Below the pieces are notes generated by a model, which searched no databases, was not told the origin of the DNA, and was given only the letters and a program-made list of their open reading frames with translations. Below, in pieces: positions 23,009-30,691 of a stretch of 63,135 nt of DNA. Position 1 is the first letter of the stretch; every line of letters starts with the position of its first letter. Source of the stretch: a virus; the IMG/VR virus record IMGVR_UViG_3300045934_000076, positions 1 through 63,135 of that record; one strand, given 5' to 3'. The position numbers and the translations under genes are program-made.

Positions 23009-23593
23009 ATGGGAAAGCATGACGAGATCCTCAAGCTCCTGACCCGTGCTCCTCTCACACGGGAGGAGAGCGAGTACGACATCCAGGTCAAGAAGGCCAT
23101 CGCGCATCTCAGGAAGGTCAGCGAGATGCCGAACAGCCTCCCCGATGAGGAGCACAGGCGAGAAGACACGTGGCCTGTGATTCCCGGGGTCAAGCCTTTC
23201 ACTGTCAGAACCGAGGATCACAAGTCCTTGGCCTGCCTCGTTCGCGAGTGGCATCGTCTGCGCGCGCACAAGGACCTCTTCGAAGACGTCGAGAAGCTCC
23301 TGAACCTCCAACTGCGAGCGATCTCCGACATGATCCAGGCCCTCCTTGACAGCGAAGGTCAGAGCAGCATCAAGCTCGAGGAGGGCATCGGCGTTCGTTC
23401 GCAACCGGATGTGATCGGGCTCGTGGAGGACCCGCAGAAGTTCTACGACTGGGTCCATCAGCAGAAGTTGGACTCACTCTTGAGCATGCATCACGGCAGG
23501 CTCGCGACGATTGTCAAGGAGCGACTGCACGGCAATCTGGCTTTGCCAGACGGAGTGAAGGCTCACTTCCGTCCCAAGCTCGTGAAGACGTAG
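23009..23593 (+). CDS. Hypothetical protein, 194 aa
   Basis: A helical N-terminal two-thirds is followed by the segment KLEEGIGVRSQPDVIG and a basic C-terminal end. Proteins ending like this often sit beside phage single-strand-binding or recombination proteins, as here with the gene at 23962. No catalytic motif is seen. It is the last gene before promoter P3. Confidence 0.65.
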   Translation: MGKHDEILKLLTRAPLTREESEYDIQVKKAIAHLRKVSEMPNSLPDEEHRREDTWPVIPGVKPFTVRTEDHKSLACLVREWHRLRAHKDLFEDVEKLLNLQLRAISDMIQALLDSEGQSSIKLEEGIGVRSQPDVIGLVEDPQKFYDWVHQQKLDSLLSMHHGRLATIVKERLHGNLALPDGVKAHFRPKLVKT

Positions 23594-23601
23594 TCAGAGG
23601 A

Positions 23602-23630
23602 TTGCTCGCGTTGCTAACTTGTGCTATGCT
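23602..23630 (+). promoter_or_regulatory. Promoter P3, shared-core family
   Basis: A -35 TTGCTC (23602-23607), 17-base spacer and extended -10 TGC-TATGCT (23622-23630), with core GTTGCTAACTTGTGCTA identical to P1. A small hairpin GCCGC/GCGGC (23632-23647) lies in the leader. It starts the zinc ribbon, candidate single-strand-binding, NDP kinase and primase-helicase unit. Confidence 0.72.
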
Positions 23631-23666
23631 AGCCGCCCTCAAGCGGCGAGCGAGGTGAATCGCATC

Positions 23667-23894
23667 ATGTTCCAACGACAGATGTGGATGTGCACTCAGT
23701 GCCACACGAAGCGACAGTGGGGATACGGGGCAGCGAGCGATTCCAGCTACGAGCCTCTGCTCCTCTGTGAGGGAACTTGTGGCAAGGAAGTCGCCGGCCG
23801 CAAGCTCCCGATCGAGACTCGACATCGGTATGCCGGGGTCTCGGCCGAGTTCTCTTCCTCCTCAACCAAACGCGGCGAGTTGATCACCGCGTGA
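23667..23894 (+). CDS. Small zinc-ribbon protein
   Basis: A 75-residue protein with CTQC (8-11) and CEGTC near 37 that form a plausible zinc ribbon. ATG 23667 follows GAGGTG; the longer TTG start would lie inside promoter P3. It is the first gene of the P3 unit. Confidence 0.62.
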   Translation: MFQRQMWMCTQCHTKRQWGYGAASDSSYEPLLLCEGTCGKEVAGRKLPIETRHRYAGVSAEFSSSSTKRGELITA

Positions 23895-23961
23895 TACGTG
23901 CTCGATTCGAACAGGGCGGTCGAGCTACGGTGACGTTCATTCCCTGACAGAAAGCAAAGTC

Positions 23962-24795
23962 ATGGCCAAGAAAGACGAGAAGATCGTACCGACCAAGGAC
24001 GAACCCAAGGAACTCGCCATCCCCGAAGACCTCAAGGCGCACGCCGGAGCGGGGACCGAGGGCATCACCTCGAAGGACGTCAGGCCTCCCAGGATGATCC
24101 TGGCGCAGGCCATGTCGCCTCAGGTCAAGCGCAGCGACCCGAAGTACATCATGGACCTGGGAGAAGGCGATCTGTTCAACGACCTGAGTCAGGCCATCTA
24201 CGGAGAGGGACCGATCGACTTCTGCGTCATCGCCTTCCTGGGCAGCCGCTTCGTCGAGTTCGACGAGACCGGCAAGGTCCGAGACGGCAACGTCCAGTCC
24301 GACGACAAGCGCACGGAGTGGACTCTGCGTTGCAAGTCCTGCGACGTCAAGTTCACCGGCGATCGGCGCATCTGCCCGAAGTGCAACAAGGGAGCCGACG
24401 TCGAGGGCGTCAAGCCCGTCGCATCCCGCTTCTACGACTATCTCCTGTGGCTCCCCGAGTCCCAGGAGGTCGTGACCTTCAGCATGAAGAACAAGCAGGC
24501 CGGCACGGTCGGGATCAACCTCAACTCGATGCTCAAGCTGCCGCTCAACGTCGGCGGCGCTCTCCTCACGAACCCGCCTGCCTGCGCCCGTCTCTTCCAG
24601 ATCAGCACCTCGATGGACAAGAACGAGAAGGGGAGCTGGGCCGTCGTTTCCATGGCGCCGAAGGGGATCACCGACGAGAAGGACCGCCTCATCTGCTACG
24701 AGCTGATGAACAGCTTCAAGGGCAAGAACGTCGTCATCGAACACGACGAGGGCGACGCGGACGAGGCGACCGGCGAGTTCGCACGCGACATGTAG
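23962..24795 (+). CDS. Zinc-ribbon protein, candidate ssDNA-binding or recombination accessory
   Basis: A 277-residue protein with a charged N-terminus, then VRPPRMILAQAMSPQVKR (a block seen in conserved phage replication-accessory proteins), a C-x2-C ... C-x2-C zinc ribbon at about 117-135 (CKSC, CPKC), and an acidic C-terminal tail. Acidic tails are typical of single-strand-binding proteins. Position between replication genes supports such a role. I would not name the family with certainty. Confidence 0.6.
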   Translation: MAKKDEKIVPTKDEPKELAIPEDLKAHAGAGTEGITSKDVRPPRMILAQAMSPQVKRSDPKYIMDLGEGDLFNDLSQAIYGEGPIDFCVIAFLGSRFVEFDETGKVRDGNVQSDDKRTEWTLRCKSCDVKFTGDRRICPKCNKGADVEGVKPVASRFYDYLLWLPESQEVVTFSMKNKQAGTVGINLNSMLKLPLNVGGALLTNPPACARLFQISTSMDKNEKGSWAVVSMAPKGITDEKDRLICYELMNSFKGKNVVIEHDEGDADEATGEFARDM

Positions 24796-25016
24796 ACACA
24801 TCGGGAGAGGGAGTGGATACACAGGACTTCACATGTCGCGGCCCCCCGCTTTATCGGAAAGCGAGGGATCGTGTACTTGTGAGCCTTACGCTGCGCGCAA
24901 CCGTCAGCGCGACTATCGGTTGCCCCTAGTCATGCTCGGGGTCACGTACCAGCCCGCATGAGGCCACGCTGGTCCCGTCGTGGTGCAGAAACGGGACTTA
25001 GTCCTTGGAGTAACTC
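24796..25016 (+). other. Structured intergenic region
   Basis: 221 bases with no convincing gene. At least three good hairpins occur: CGCTTT/AAAGCG (24847-24863), GCAACCG/CGGTTGC (24897-24923) and GTCCCGT/ACGGGAC (24972-24997). A short frame from GTG 24813 (38 codons, preceded by GGGAGAGGG) and another from ATG 24833 are open but overlap the hairpins. A leader RNA controlling NDP kinase or a small RNA is plausible. Confidence 0.5.
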
Positions 25017-25451
25017 ATGAACAACGAATGCACTCTTGCTCTCATCAAGCCCGACGCCCTCCGTCGTGGGCTCCTCGGAAGGATCATCGAGGTTATCGAG
25101 AGCAACGACTTCACCATCGTTCACATGCAGAGCCTTCACATGACCCTCGTTCAGGCTCAGCTGTTCTACGGACGTCAGCATCAAGGCCGTCCGTATTTCG
25201 AAGAGCTCACCGAGTTCATGTCCTCTGGGATGTGCGTCGGCTTGATCTTGGCGCACGCTGAGACAGAACCGATCTCCGCCTGGAGGCAGTTGATGGGAGC
25301 GGCTCAGCCTGAGAAACGCCTGCCGAGCGAGATCCGCCATCGCTTCGGTTTCAACGGTGCCAGGATGTGCGAGAACCTCGTTCACGGCAGCGACTCCATC
25401 GAGAGCTTCGAGCATGAGATCGAGGCACTCGGCTGGCGCAATCGTCGGTGA
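25017..25451 (+). CDS. ndk: Nucleoside diphosphate kinase
   Basis: A 144-residue protein that converts NDPs to NTPs. LALIKPDAL at the start holds the conserved Lys, and NLVHGSDS carries the phosphate-accepting His at about 123. The length and order match cellular Ndk. In a genome with a possible hydroxymethyl-dUMP pathway it would help deliver the modified triphosphate, although it is generic. It follows the structured region at 24796. Confidence 0.95.
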   Translation: MNNECTLALIKPDALRRGLLGRIIEVIESNDFTIVHMQSLHMTLVQAQLFYGRQHQGRPYFEELTEFMSSGMCVGLILAHAETEPISAWRQLMGAAQPEKRLPSEIRHRFGFNGARMCENLVHGSDSIESFEHEIEALGWRNRR

Positions 25452-25654
25452 AGCAGCGAAAGGTCGTCGGCAACACTCGCCTTGACCGCATGAAGTGCGA
25501 GTGCAGCCATTCCCGAGGAGCCCACCTCTGTAAGGAGGGCGAGGCTCCTGGGAAGTGCGTCGCCGGCGACTGCCAGTGCAAGCAGTTCAAGATCAAGTAC
25601 GACATCCCGCTCCCAGGAGCTGGAGTCAACTACGACGATGACGTTCCCTTCTAG
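25448..25654 (+). CDS. Small Cys-rich protein
   Basis: A 68-residue protein starting GTG over the ndk stop. CECSHSRGAHLC and CVAGDCQCKQF give six Cys and two His suitable for one or two zinc sites, followed by an acidic end (DDDVPF). The function is unknown. Confidence 0.65.
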   Translation: MKQRKVVGNTRLDRMKCECSHSRGAHLCKEGEAPGKCVAGDCQCKQFKIKYDIPLPGAGVNYDDDVPF

Positions 25655-25665
25655 GAGGCCGTCAA

Positions 25666-25935
25666 ATGAACATCGAGCCTGGAGTCTATCGCCATTACAA
25701 GGGCGAGCTCTACGTCGTGCTTGGAGTCGCACGTCATCACGAGACGGGGATCCAGTACGTCGTCTATCACCCCATCAAGCCTCATGGTGAGGAGAAGCGT
25801 CTTCGGGTCAACATCCGTCCCGTCACGCCTCAGCCAAACGACCCCGACTCTTGGACGACCGAGATTCCTCCTGGCCCCATGACACGCGACAAGAAGCCCC
25901 GTCAGCGATTCACGTTTCTGTATCCGCTCGGGTAG
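25666..25935 (+). CDS. DUF1653 protein
   Basis: An 89-residue protein. EPGVYRHYKGELYVVLGVARHHETG-x-x-YVVY matches the small beta-rich DUF1653 family, found in bacteria and phages, with unknown function. AGGAGG precedes the ATG at 25666. The C-terminal half extends beyond the core domain. Confidence 0.8.
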   Translation: MNIEPGVYRHYKGELYVVLGVARHHETGIQYVVYHPIKPHGEEKRLRVNIRPVTPQPNDPDSWTTEIPPGPMTRDKKPRQRFTFLYPLG

Positions 25936-25949
25936 AACAGGAGGATCTC

Positions 25950-26198
25950 TTGGCGACACCTGATCAGAAGTGCAATCACGTCGTGTTCGACGCGGCAGGC
26001 GACAGAGTGGTCGGCGTCTTCAGCTCGCGTGAGCGCCTTGAAGAGGACCTCAAGGAGAAGGGATACGAGCAACGCGGGACTGAGCCCTATGAGTGGTGGT
26101 CGCGTGCTCTTGAGGAGCCGTGGTGGTCGCGTGCTCCTGAGGAGCCGAGCACTCTCATCGTAACCGGCTTTCTCGACAACATCCTGTTCTTGTCGTAG
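25950..26198 (+). CDS. Hypothetical protein with tandem WWSRA repeat
   Basis: An 82-residue protein. TTG 25950 is preceded by ACAGGAGGATC. Two perfect-length 27-base units (26094-26147, one base different) encode WWSRALEEP and WWSRAPEEP. The C-terminus is hydrophobic (LIVTGFLDNILFLS). No family is recognised. Confidence 0.6.
   Translation: MATPDQKCNHVVFDAAGDRVVGVFSSRERLEEDLKEKGYEQRGTEPYEWWSRALEEPWWSRAPEEPSTLIVTGFLDNILFLS
26094..26147 (+). repeat. In-frame 27-bp tandem duplication
   Basis: Units 26094-26120 and 26121-26147 differ at one base (T/C), giving Leu or Pro. The young appearance suggests a recent slippage duplication within the gene. Confidence 0.9.
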
Positions 26199-26211
26199 CT
26201 AGAGCTCGAGC

Positions 26212-28257
26212 ATGGGCCTCGAGTTCAAGGACGCGAAGGAGGCGGCATCGTTCTATGTCGGCCTCGGCTGGTATCCCATCCCCCTCACTCCAAAGACGAA
26301 GGAGTGCCGGGATGCGGATTGGCGCACACGGGTCTACACTCCCGACGAATTCGATGCCGACGGCAACATAGGCATCCGCCTCGTCAAGGAAAGCGACGTT
26401 CGTCAGAAGAAGCTCGTTGGGATAGACCTCGACTGTCAAGAAGCAGTTGACGTCGCCCTGGCGTTCCTTCCTGAGAGCGACGCAGTCTGGGGACGTGAGA
26501 CCAAGGAGCTGTCGCAGATCCTTTATCTCAGCCCCTTCGAGAGACCTGTCACGTACAAGGAGATGACCAGGAACAAGGAGGGGAACATCGTTCCTGGCCA
26601 GACCCTCGTAGAGATTCGCGTCGATCATCAGAGCATGGCCCCTCCGTCGATCCATCCCAACGGCGAGAAGCTGTCGTGGAAGAAGGATCGCATAGAGCCT
26701 AGTGCAGTAGAGCACAAGGTTCTCTTGCGGGCGGCTCAGATGGTGGCTACAGCGGCTCTCACAGCTCGCTTCTACCCGGCAGCGGGCAGCCGCCACGACT
26801 GGTGCCTTGCGCTCGCTGGAGCTTTTAAGCTGTTCGGTTTGACCGAAGACGAGGCCGTCGCTCTTGTGACTGCGGCCATGAAGGTCGCGGGCGACACGAA
26901 GACCAAGGATCGCAAGCTCGAGATCAGAACGACTTACGCCCGGAGCGACGACGAGCCAACGGCAGGCCTCAACAAGCTCGTCGAGTCGATGGGCGAGGAG
27001 AAGGGCAAGCTCTTCGTCGAGAGCCTGCGCAAGATCTGGGCCGAGAAGAGCCCCTTCAGGACTGACGATCGTGGCAAGAAGGTCATCGCCAATGATCAGG
27101 CCAACGTGAGGCGAGCCCTCAACAAGATGGAGGTCAAGGTCTACAAGGACGAGTTCAGCTATCGGCTCTTGGTTCGCCGAGGGGCCGATCCACCTGAGTA
27201 CTACACCGATGACGTTCGCAATCGCCTCTGGCTGGAGCTTGATTCAAGATTCCACTTCCGCCCATCACTCGAGTTCTTCGAGATCGTCTTGAAGAATTCC
27301 GCCGAAGGCAACTCGGTCCATCCCGTTCGTGAGTATCTCGAGTCGCTCAAGTGGGACGAGACTCCTCGGATAGACGGATGGCTCTCAGCGTATGGCGGAG
27401 CCAAGACCAACGACTACGTCAAAGCAGTAGGAACCATCATTCTCATCGCAGCCGTCAAGAGAGTGATGGAACCTGGCTGCAAGTTCGACGAGCTGCTCGT
27501 TCTCGAGAGCCCACAGGGCCACAACAAATCTACGATGCTCAGGACCCTCTGCCCCCACGAGAATTGGTTCAGCGACGATCTGCCACTTGGAGTGGACTCG
27601 AAGCTCGTGATCGAGAGGACTGCCGGCAAGTGGATCGTTGAGGCCCAAGAACTCATGAACATGAGGCGCACTCAAGTTGAGCACCTCAAGTCCTTCCTGA
27701 GCCGACAGACCGACGGTCCCGTGAGACTGGCCTACGAGCGTAACTCACGTGAGCTCCAGCGTCAGTTCATCATCATCGGAACGACGAACGCGAGTACTTA
27801 CTTGAAGGACCAGACTGGCAACCGTCGCTTCTGGCCTGTGCGAGTGAAGCTGTTCCAGGTCGGTAAGATCGCGCAAGACAGAGACCAGCTCTGGGCCGAG
27901 GCGTTCAAGCGATACAAGGATGGCGAGAGCATCAGGCTCAAGACCTCGCTGTGGGCCGAAGCTGGCAAGCTCCAGGAGTCTCGTCGAACCATTGATCCTT
28001 GGGAGGACAAGATCGACGCTCTGGTGGCAGGTCTCCCGAGCGACAGCGATAAGCAACGAGTGGATCCCGAGGAGGTGTGGTCGTCGCTCGGTATCAGCCT
28101 AGATAGACGAAGCACTCAAGACGGCGAGCGGATCGCAGCCCTCCTCGAGAGGCACGGGTTCCGTCGCATGAGCGTGCGAGGGAAAGACGGGAAGGTCATG
28201 AAGGGATGGGGCAGGGATCTCGTAGACGGGATCTGGAAGCCGGGAGGTTGGGAATGA
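26212..28257 (+). CDS. Primase-helicase (bifunctional prim-pol N-terminus, VapE-type helicase)
   Basis: A 681-residue protein. The N-terminal prim-pol domain has GWYPIPL, a metal-binding VGIDLDCQ, and PPSIHPNGEKLSW. The C-terminal domain is of the VapE/virulence-associated E family: WDETPRID, P-loop SPQGHNKST at about 435, WIVEAQEL and FIIIGTTN. Together they would prime and unwind at the fork. ATG 26212 has only a weak ribosome site. The likely origin at 30.7 kb lies 2.5 kb downstream. Confidence 0.88.
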   Translation: MGLEFKDAKEAASFYVGLGWYPIPLTPKTKECRDADWRTRVYTPDEFDADGNIGIRLVKESDVRQKKLVGIDLDCQEAVDVALAFLPESDAVWGRETKELSQILYLSPFERPVTYKEMTRNKEGNIVPGQTLVEIRVDHQSMAPPSIHPNGEKLSWKKDRIEPSAVEHKVLLRAAQMVATAALTARFYPAAGSRHDWCLALAGAFKLFGLTEDEAVALVTAAMKVAGDTKTKDRKLEIRTTYARSDDEPTAGLNKLVESMGEEKGKLFVESLRKIWAEKSPFRTDDRGKKVIANDQANVRRALNKMEVKVYKDEFSYRLLVRRGADPPEYYTDDVRNRLWLELDSRFHFRPSLEFFEIVLKNSAEGNSVHPVREYLESLKWDETPRIDGWLSAYGGAKTNDYVKAVGTIILIAAVKRVMEPGCKFDELLVLESPQGHNKSTMLRTLCPHENWFSDDLPLGVDSKLVIERTAGKWIVEAQELMNMRRTQVEHLKSFLSRQTDGPVRLAYERNSRELQRQFIIIGTTNASTYLKDQTGNRRFWPVRVKLFQVGKIAQDRDQLWAEAFKRYKDGESIRLKTSLWAEAGKLQESRRTIDPWEDKIDALVAGLPSDSDKQRVDPEEVWSSLGISLDRRSTQDGERIAALLERHGFRRMSVRGKDGKVMKGWGRDLVDGIWKPGGWE

Positions 28258-28454
28258 TCAAAGTGTTCAAGGCCCAAGACTGGAACGCGTCGTTCGCCTA
28301 TGCTCCTCCACTTGTGGACAAAGCCGTGAATCTTGACGAGGTGAGCACAGCGCAGGTCTGCGATTCGCGAGGCGAAGGTCCGTGGATGAACGTTCGCATG
28401 CGAAACGGGGAGTCGTTCATCGCTCAAGGTCGACCTCAGGATCTGGTGCAATGA
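28254..28454 (+). CDS. Small hypothetical protein, 66 aa
   Basis: It is coupled by ATGA to the primase-helicase, with GGAGG upstream. It is mixed alpha/beta with one Cys, and no motif is recognised. It is the first of a chain of tiny overlapping genes up to 29.2 kb. Confidence 0.6.
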   Translation: MIKVFKAQDWNASFAYAPPLVDKAVNLDEVSTAQVCDSRGEGPWMNVRMRNGESFIAQGRPQDLVQ

Positions 28455-28639
28455 TCGGACATCGTGTTCGTATCCTCACGAAGACCTTCGTTCACAAGGA
28501 CATGAACTTCTGGTTCGTGCGATGGACGGAGTCCAGCCCGATCACCTGCACGCGGAGCACATCGCGATATCGTTTCTTCGAGACTTGGGATCAGGCGATT
28601 CGGTTGGCACTCTCGCTCAAGTTCTTCGGTGGACTGTGA
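28451..28639 (+). CDS. Small basic protein, 62 aa
   Basis: ATGA overlap on the left, GTGA on the right. It has a basic, aromatic sequence with FWFVRW and a hydrophobic end LALSLKFFGGL. The function is unknown. Confidence 0.55.
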   Translation: MIGHRVRILTKTFVHKDMNFWFVRWTESSPITCTRSTSRYRFFETWDQAIRLALSLKFFGGL

Positions 28640-28722
28640 TCGAGTTCGGCTTCTCGGACAAGGTCCATCACTCGCGTGTGACTTACGAGATCCTTCCTGG
28701 TCTTGTTGACCTTCATCGATGA
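28636..28722 (+). CDS. 28-residue micro-protein
   Basis: The frame begins MIEFGFSDKVHH and is held between GTGA and ATGA overlaps. The tight packing is the main evidence; nothing about function can be said. Confidence 0.4.
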   Translation: MIEFGFSDKVHHSRVTYEILPGLVDLHR

Positions 28723-28958
28723 GACCTGCTGCCATCCTCTCAAGGGAGGGTCGGCTCTCGGTGATGGACCCGACAGGCCGTGTCGTCCTTGCTCCGATGA
28801 CTATTGCTCCAGCAAGGAGCCAGTCACTCCACGTCCACTGGATCGCTCTCTTCCCTTTGACACAAGGCTCAAGTCGGGATTCTGGAGAATGGCATGAGGG
28901 TCAGTCTCAAGTTCGTTCCGCAGGACGTGTGGATCGGCGTCTTCTGGCGCAAGACTGA
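28719..28958 (+). CDS. Uncertain small gene, two competing frames
   Basis: From ATG 28719 (ATGA overlap) a 79-codon frame runs to 28958 but overlaps the clear gene at 28894 by 65 bases. A second frame ending at 28897 with ATGA overlap to the next gene encodes a Cys-rich sequence (CRPCSDDYC) but has only a TTG 28703 start without ribosome site. One of the two is probably real, and I slightly prefer the ATG frame. Confidence 0.35.
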   Translation: MRPAAILSREGRLSVMDPTGRVVLAPMTIAPARSQSLHVHWIALFPLTQGSSRDSGEWHEGQSQVRSAGRVDRRLLAQD

Positions 28959-29058
28959 GCTGGAGTACATCCTTGGAGGAGTGCTCTACGAGATGTTCAT
29001 CTGTGTGTTGCCGTGCTTCCCCATCCATCTGTCATGGACAAGGAGTGTGCTCTCATGA
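28894..29058 (+). CDS. Small hydrophobic protein, 54 aa
   Basis: It begins MRVSLKFVPQDVWIG and has a hydrophobic middle and end (ILGGVLYEMFICVLPCF) that could insert in a membrane. TGGAGA lies upstream of ATG 28894. The stop overlaps the next ATG. Confidence 0.55.
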   Translation: MRVSLKFVPQDVWIGVFWRKTELEYILGGVLYEMFICVLPCFPIHLSWTRSVLS

Positions 29059-29231
29059 ACGCGGAGCAAGAGCTCAACCATGCCCTGTTTGCCCTCGTAA
29101 ATCGTGACACTCCCTGGCGCTTTGTCCAAGAGAAGGGAATGGAGCGATTCATGAAGGCCCTCGAGAAGTACGTTGACGAGCGTGTAAAGAACGCTCTCGA
29201 GGACCTGTCACCGACGCTGTTGGGACTGTGA
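29055..29231 (+). CDS. Small helical protein, 58 aa
   Basis: ATG 29055 overlaps the previous stop. It is predicted wholly helical, with charged heptads (MKALEKYVDERVKNALEDL). The function is unknown. Confidence 0.55.
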   Translation: MNAEQELNHALFALVNRDTPWRFVQEKGMERFMKALEKYVDERVKNALEDLSPTLLGL

Positions 29232-30094
29232 GCGAGCACCCTCCAGACTGCGCTTGCCCCGACTGCGACTGGACCGATGTGAGTAAGGATCTTGGGATCG
29301 GGATCACTCCTGTCATCACGATCGACTCGGCTCCCTTCATGAATCAGCTCAAGCTGATCGCGAAGGAGTTCGATGGATGGAGGTTACTTGGTTTTGACCA
29401 TCCGTGCTCTGACCCTCCATCTCATCCTAACTGCCGATGTGTTCTAGTTCCTGTCGCCGATCCTCCAAAGCCGAATGAAGGACGCGAAGCTGGCCTGAAA
29501 GTCTTGGAGGGACTCGGCAAGCCCAGGACCGAGCCGATCAAGCTTCCAAGGATAGAGGCCGAGCTGAGCTGGCTCGTGAGCGACTATCCCTTCGATGACA
29601 TCTACATCCCCGATCCCGAGTTCTTCGTTCCTCAGATCCCTCCGCCTCCAATGGTTCGCCGATGCAAGCACTGCGGACAAGAACCAGGAACTGATCGCCA
29701 TCCCGACTGTCGCTCTAACCCTGATCGCGGAGCGGATGGAGCGAATCACGAGGATGTTGTCTCAGTGGACGCTGCCTCCATCATCGGCATGGATGTTGGA
29801 GAAGAGTCGAGCTTCTCCATCGGCATCAAGATCCCTCCTGGCATGGCTGAAGCTTTCAAGAAGATGGCTGACGTCGGCAAGGATCTTGGAGCCTCGTTTG
29901 ATGCGATGGCCGACGTCGGCAAGGATCTTGGAGCCTCGTTTGATGCGATGGCTGTCAAGATTGGAGAGATGGTGAGCGCACTCACAGGAAAGAACGCTCC
30001 GAAGACCTGGCCTCAAGTCTACAAGGAGCACAAGTACCTCAAGCGGATGGCGAGCAGACGCAAGCATCACGCTCACAGGAGACGCAAGCGATGA
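29228..30094 (+). CDS. Hypothetical protein with Cys motifs and 14-residue tandem repeat
   Basis: A 288-residue protein with a GTG start. CACPDC (8-13), SHPNCRC at about 65 and CKHCG with HPDC at about 145-160 suggest zinc sites. SHPNCRC resembles the end of the Mu F-like domain of the portal fusion in this genome (AHPNCRC). A 42-base tandem repeat encodes MADVGKDLGASFDA twice. The C-terminus is very basic (RRKHHAHRRRKR). It is perhaps nucleic-acid-binding; no family is recognised. Confidence 0.62.
   Translation: MSEHPPDCACPDCDWTDVSKDLGIGITPVITIDSAPFMNQLKLIAKEFDGWRLLGFDHPCSDPPSHPNCRCVLVPVADPPKPNEGREAGLKVLEGLGKPRTEPIKLPRIEAELSWLVSDYPFDDIYIPDPEFFVPQIPPPPMVRRCKHCGQEPGTDRHPDCRSNPDRGADGANHEDVVSVDAASIIGMDVGEESSFSIGIKIPPGMAEAFKKMADVGKDLGASFDAMADVGKDLGASFDAMAVKIGEMVSALTGKNAPKTWPQVYKEHKYLKRMASRRKHHAHRRRKR
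29864..29947 (+). repeat. In-frame 42-bp tandem repeat
   Basis: Units 29864-29905 and 29906-29947 are nearly identical (one silent difference near the start), and a third partial unit starts at 29948. They extend a predicted amphipathic helix by 14 residues. Confidence 0.9.
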
Positions 30095-30504
30095 AGATTC
30101 ACGAGGAGTTCGGTTGCTCCGGCTACTATGGCTTCGGCAACGGAATCGACATGGGCCGAAAGTTGAAAGCCGAAGCGAACATCGTGGGAGACGAAGGATA
30201 CTGCGGAAAGTGTCCCATCAAGGACTCCTGCTGGATCAAGCATCGTGAGCGAGCCAGACGAGTGTTCCCGGACCTGATGCAGCTCGTCGATGAGATCGTT
30301 GCGACTGGCCTCCTCGGGCCTGCCGTGATACGCGAGTACAATCGCAAGCTCGACGAGCTTGAGCCATCCCATGCTCCTCATCACTTTCCAACTCCTGACA
30401 TCTCCATCATGATGGGCAATCACGAAGACGCGATGATGATCGTTGCCGGAGGCAGGCCGAAGGATCGTGGAGCGTCTACCATCAAGTATCCGTTCGGGGA
30501 CTAA
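30091..30504 (+). CDS. Cys-rich hypothetical protein
   Basis: A 137-residue protein coupled by ATGA. CSGYYGFG, then YCGKCPIKDSCW, provides four Cys in a C ... C-x2-C-x5-C pattern that can bind an iron-sulfur cluster or zinc. The remainder is helical. The pattern recurs in many unannotated phage proteins. The function is unknown. Confidence 0.62.
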   Translation: MKIHEEFGCSGYYGFGNGIDMGRKLKAEANIVGDEGYCGKCPIKDSCWIKHRERARRVFPDLMQLVDEIVATGLLGPAVIREYNRKLDELEPSHAPHHFPTPDISIMMGNHEDAMMIVAGGRPKDRGASTIKYPFGD

Positions 30505-30505
30505 C

Positions 30506-30691
30506 ATGATCCGTCAGCTCTTGTGTGGATGCGCATGGATGCAGTATCCTGAAGGAGACTCCGTCCAGGTATCAATCTGCCCTGACGGGATGCTCTATCC
30601 CGCGCCATGCCTGATTGATCCAGAAAACAAGATGCGTCGTACGGAGTACGTCGCGGAAATGAAGCCATCGCTCTCGGAGTTCTACGATTGA
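30506..30691 (+). CDS. Small Cys-containing protein, 61 aa
   Basis: It begins MIRQLLCGCAWMQYPEGD, has a further two Cys in the middle, and an acidic end. It is the last gene of the replication-side block, directly before the repeat-rich gap. No family is recognised. Confidence 0.55.
   Translation: MIRQLLCGCAWMQYPEGDSVQVSICPDGMLYPAPCLIDPENKMRRTEYVAEMKPSLSEFYD

Noticed and set aside
24318-24929. Second frame over the end of the 23962 gene
   Set aside because: Strongly Arg-rich shadow frame; at most the last 38 codons from GTG 24813 could be a micro-gene.
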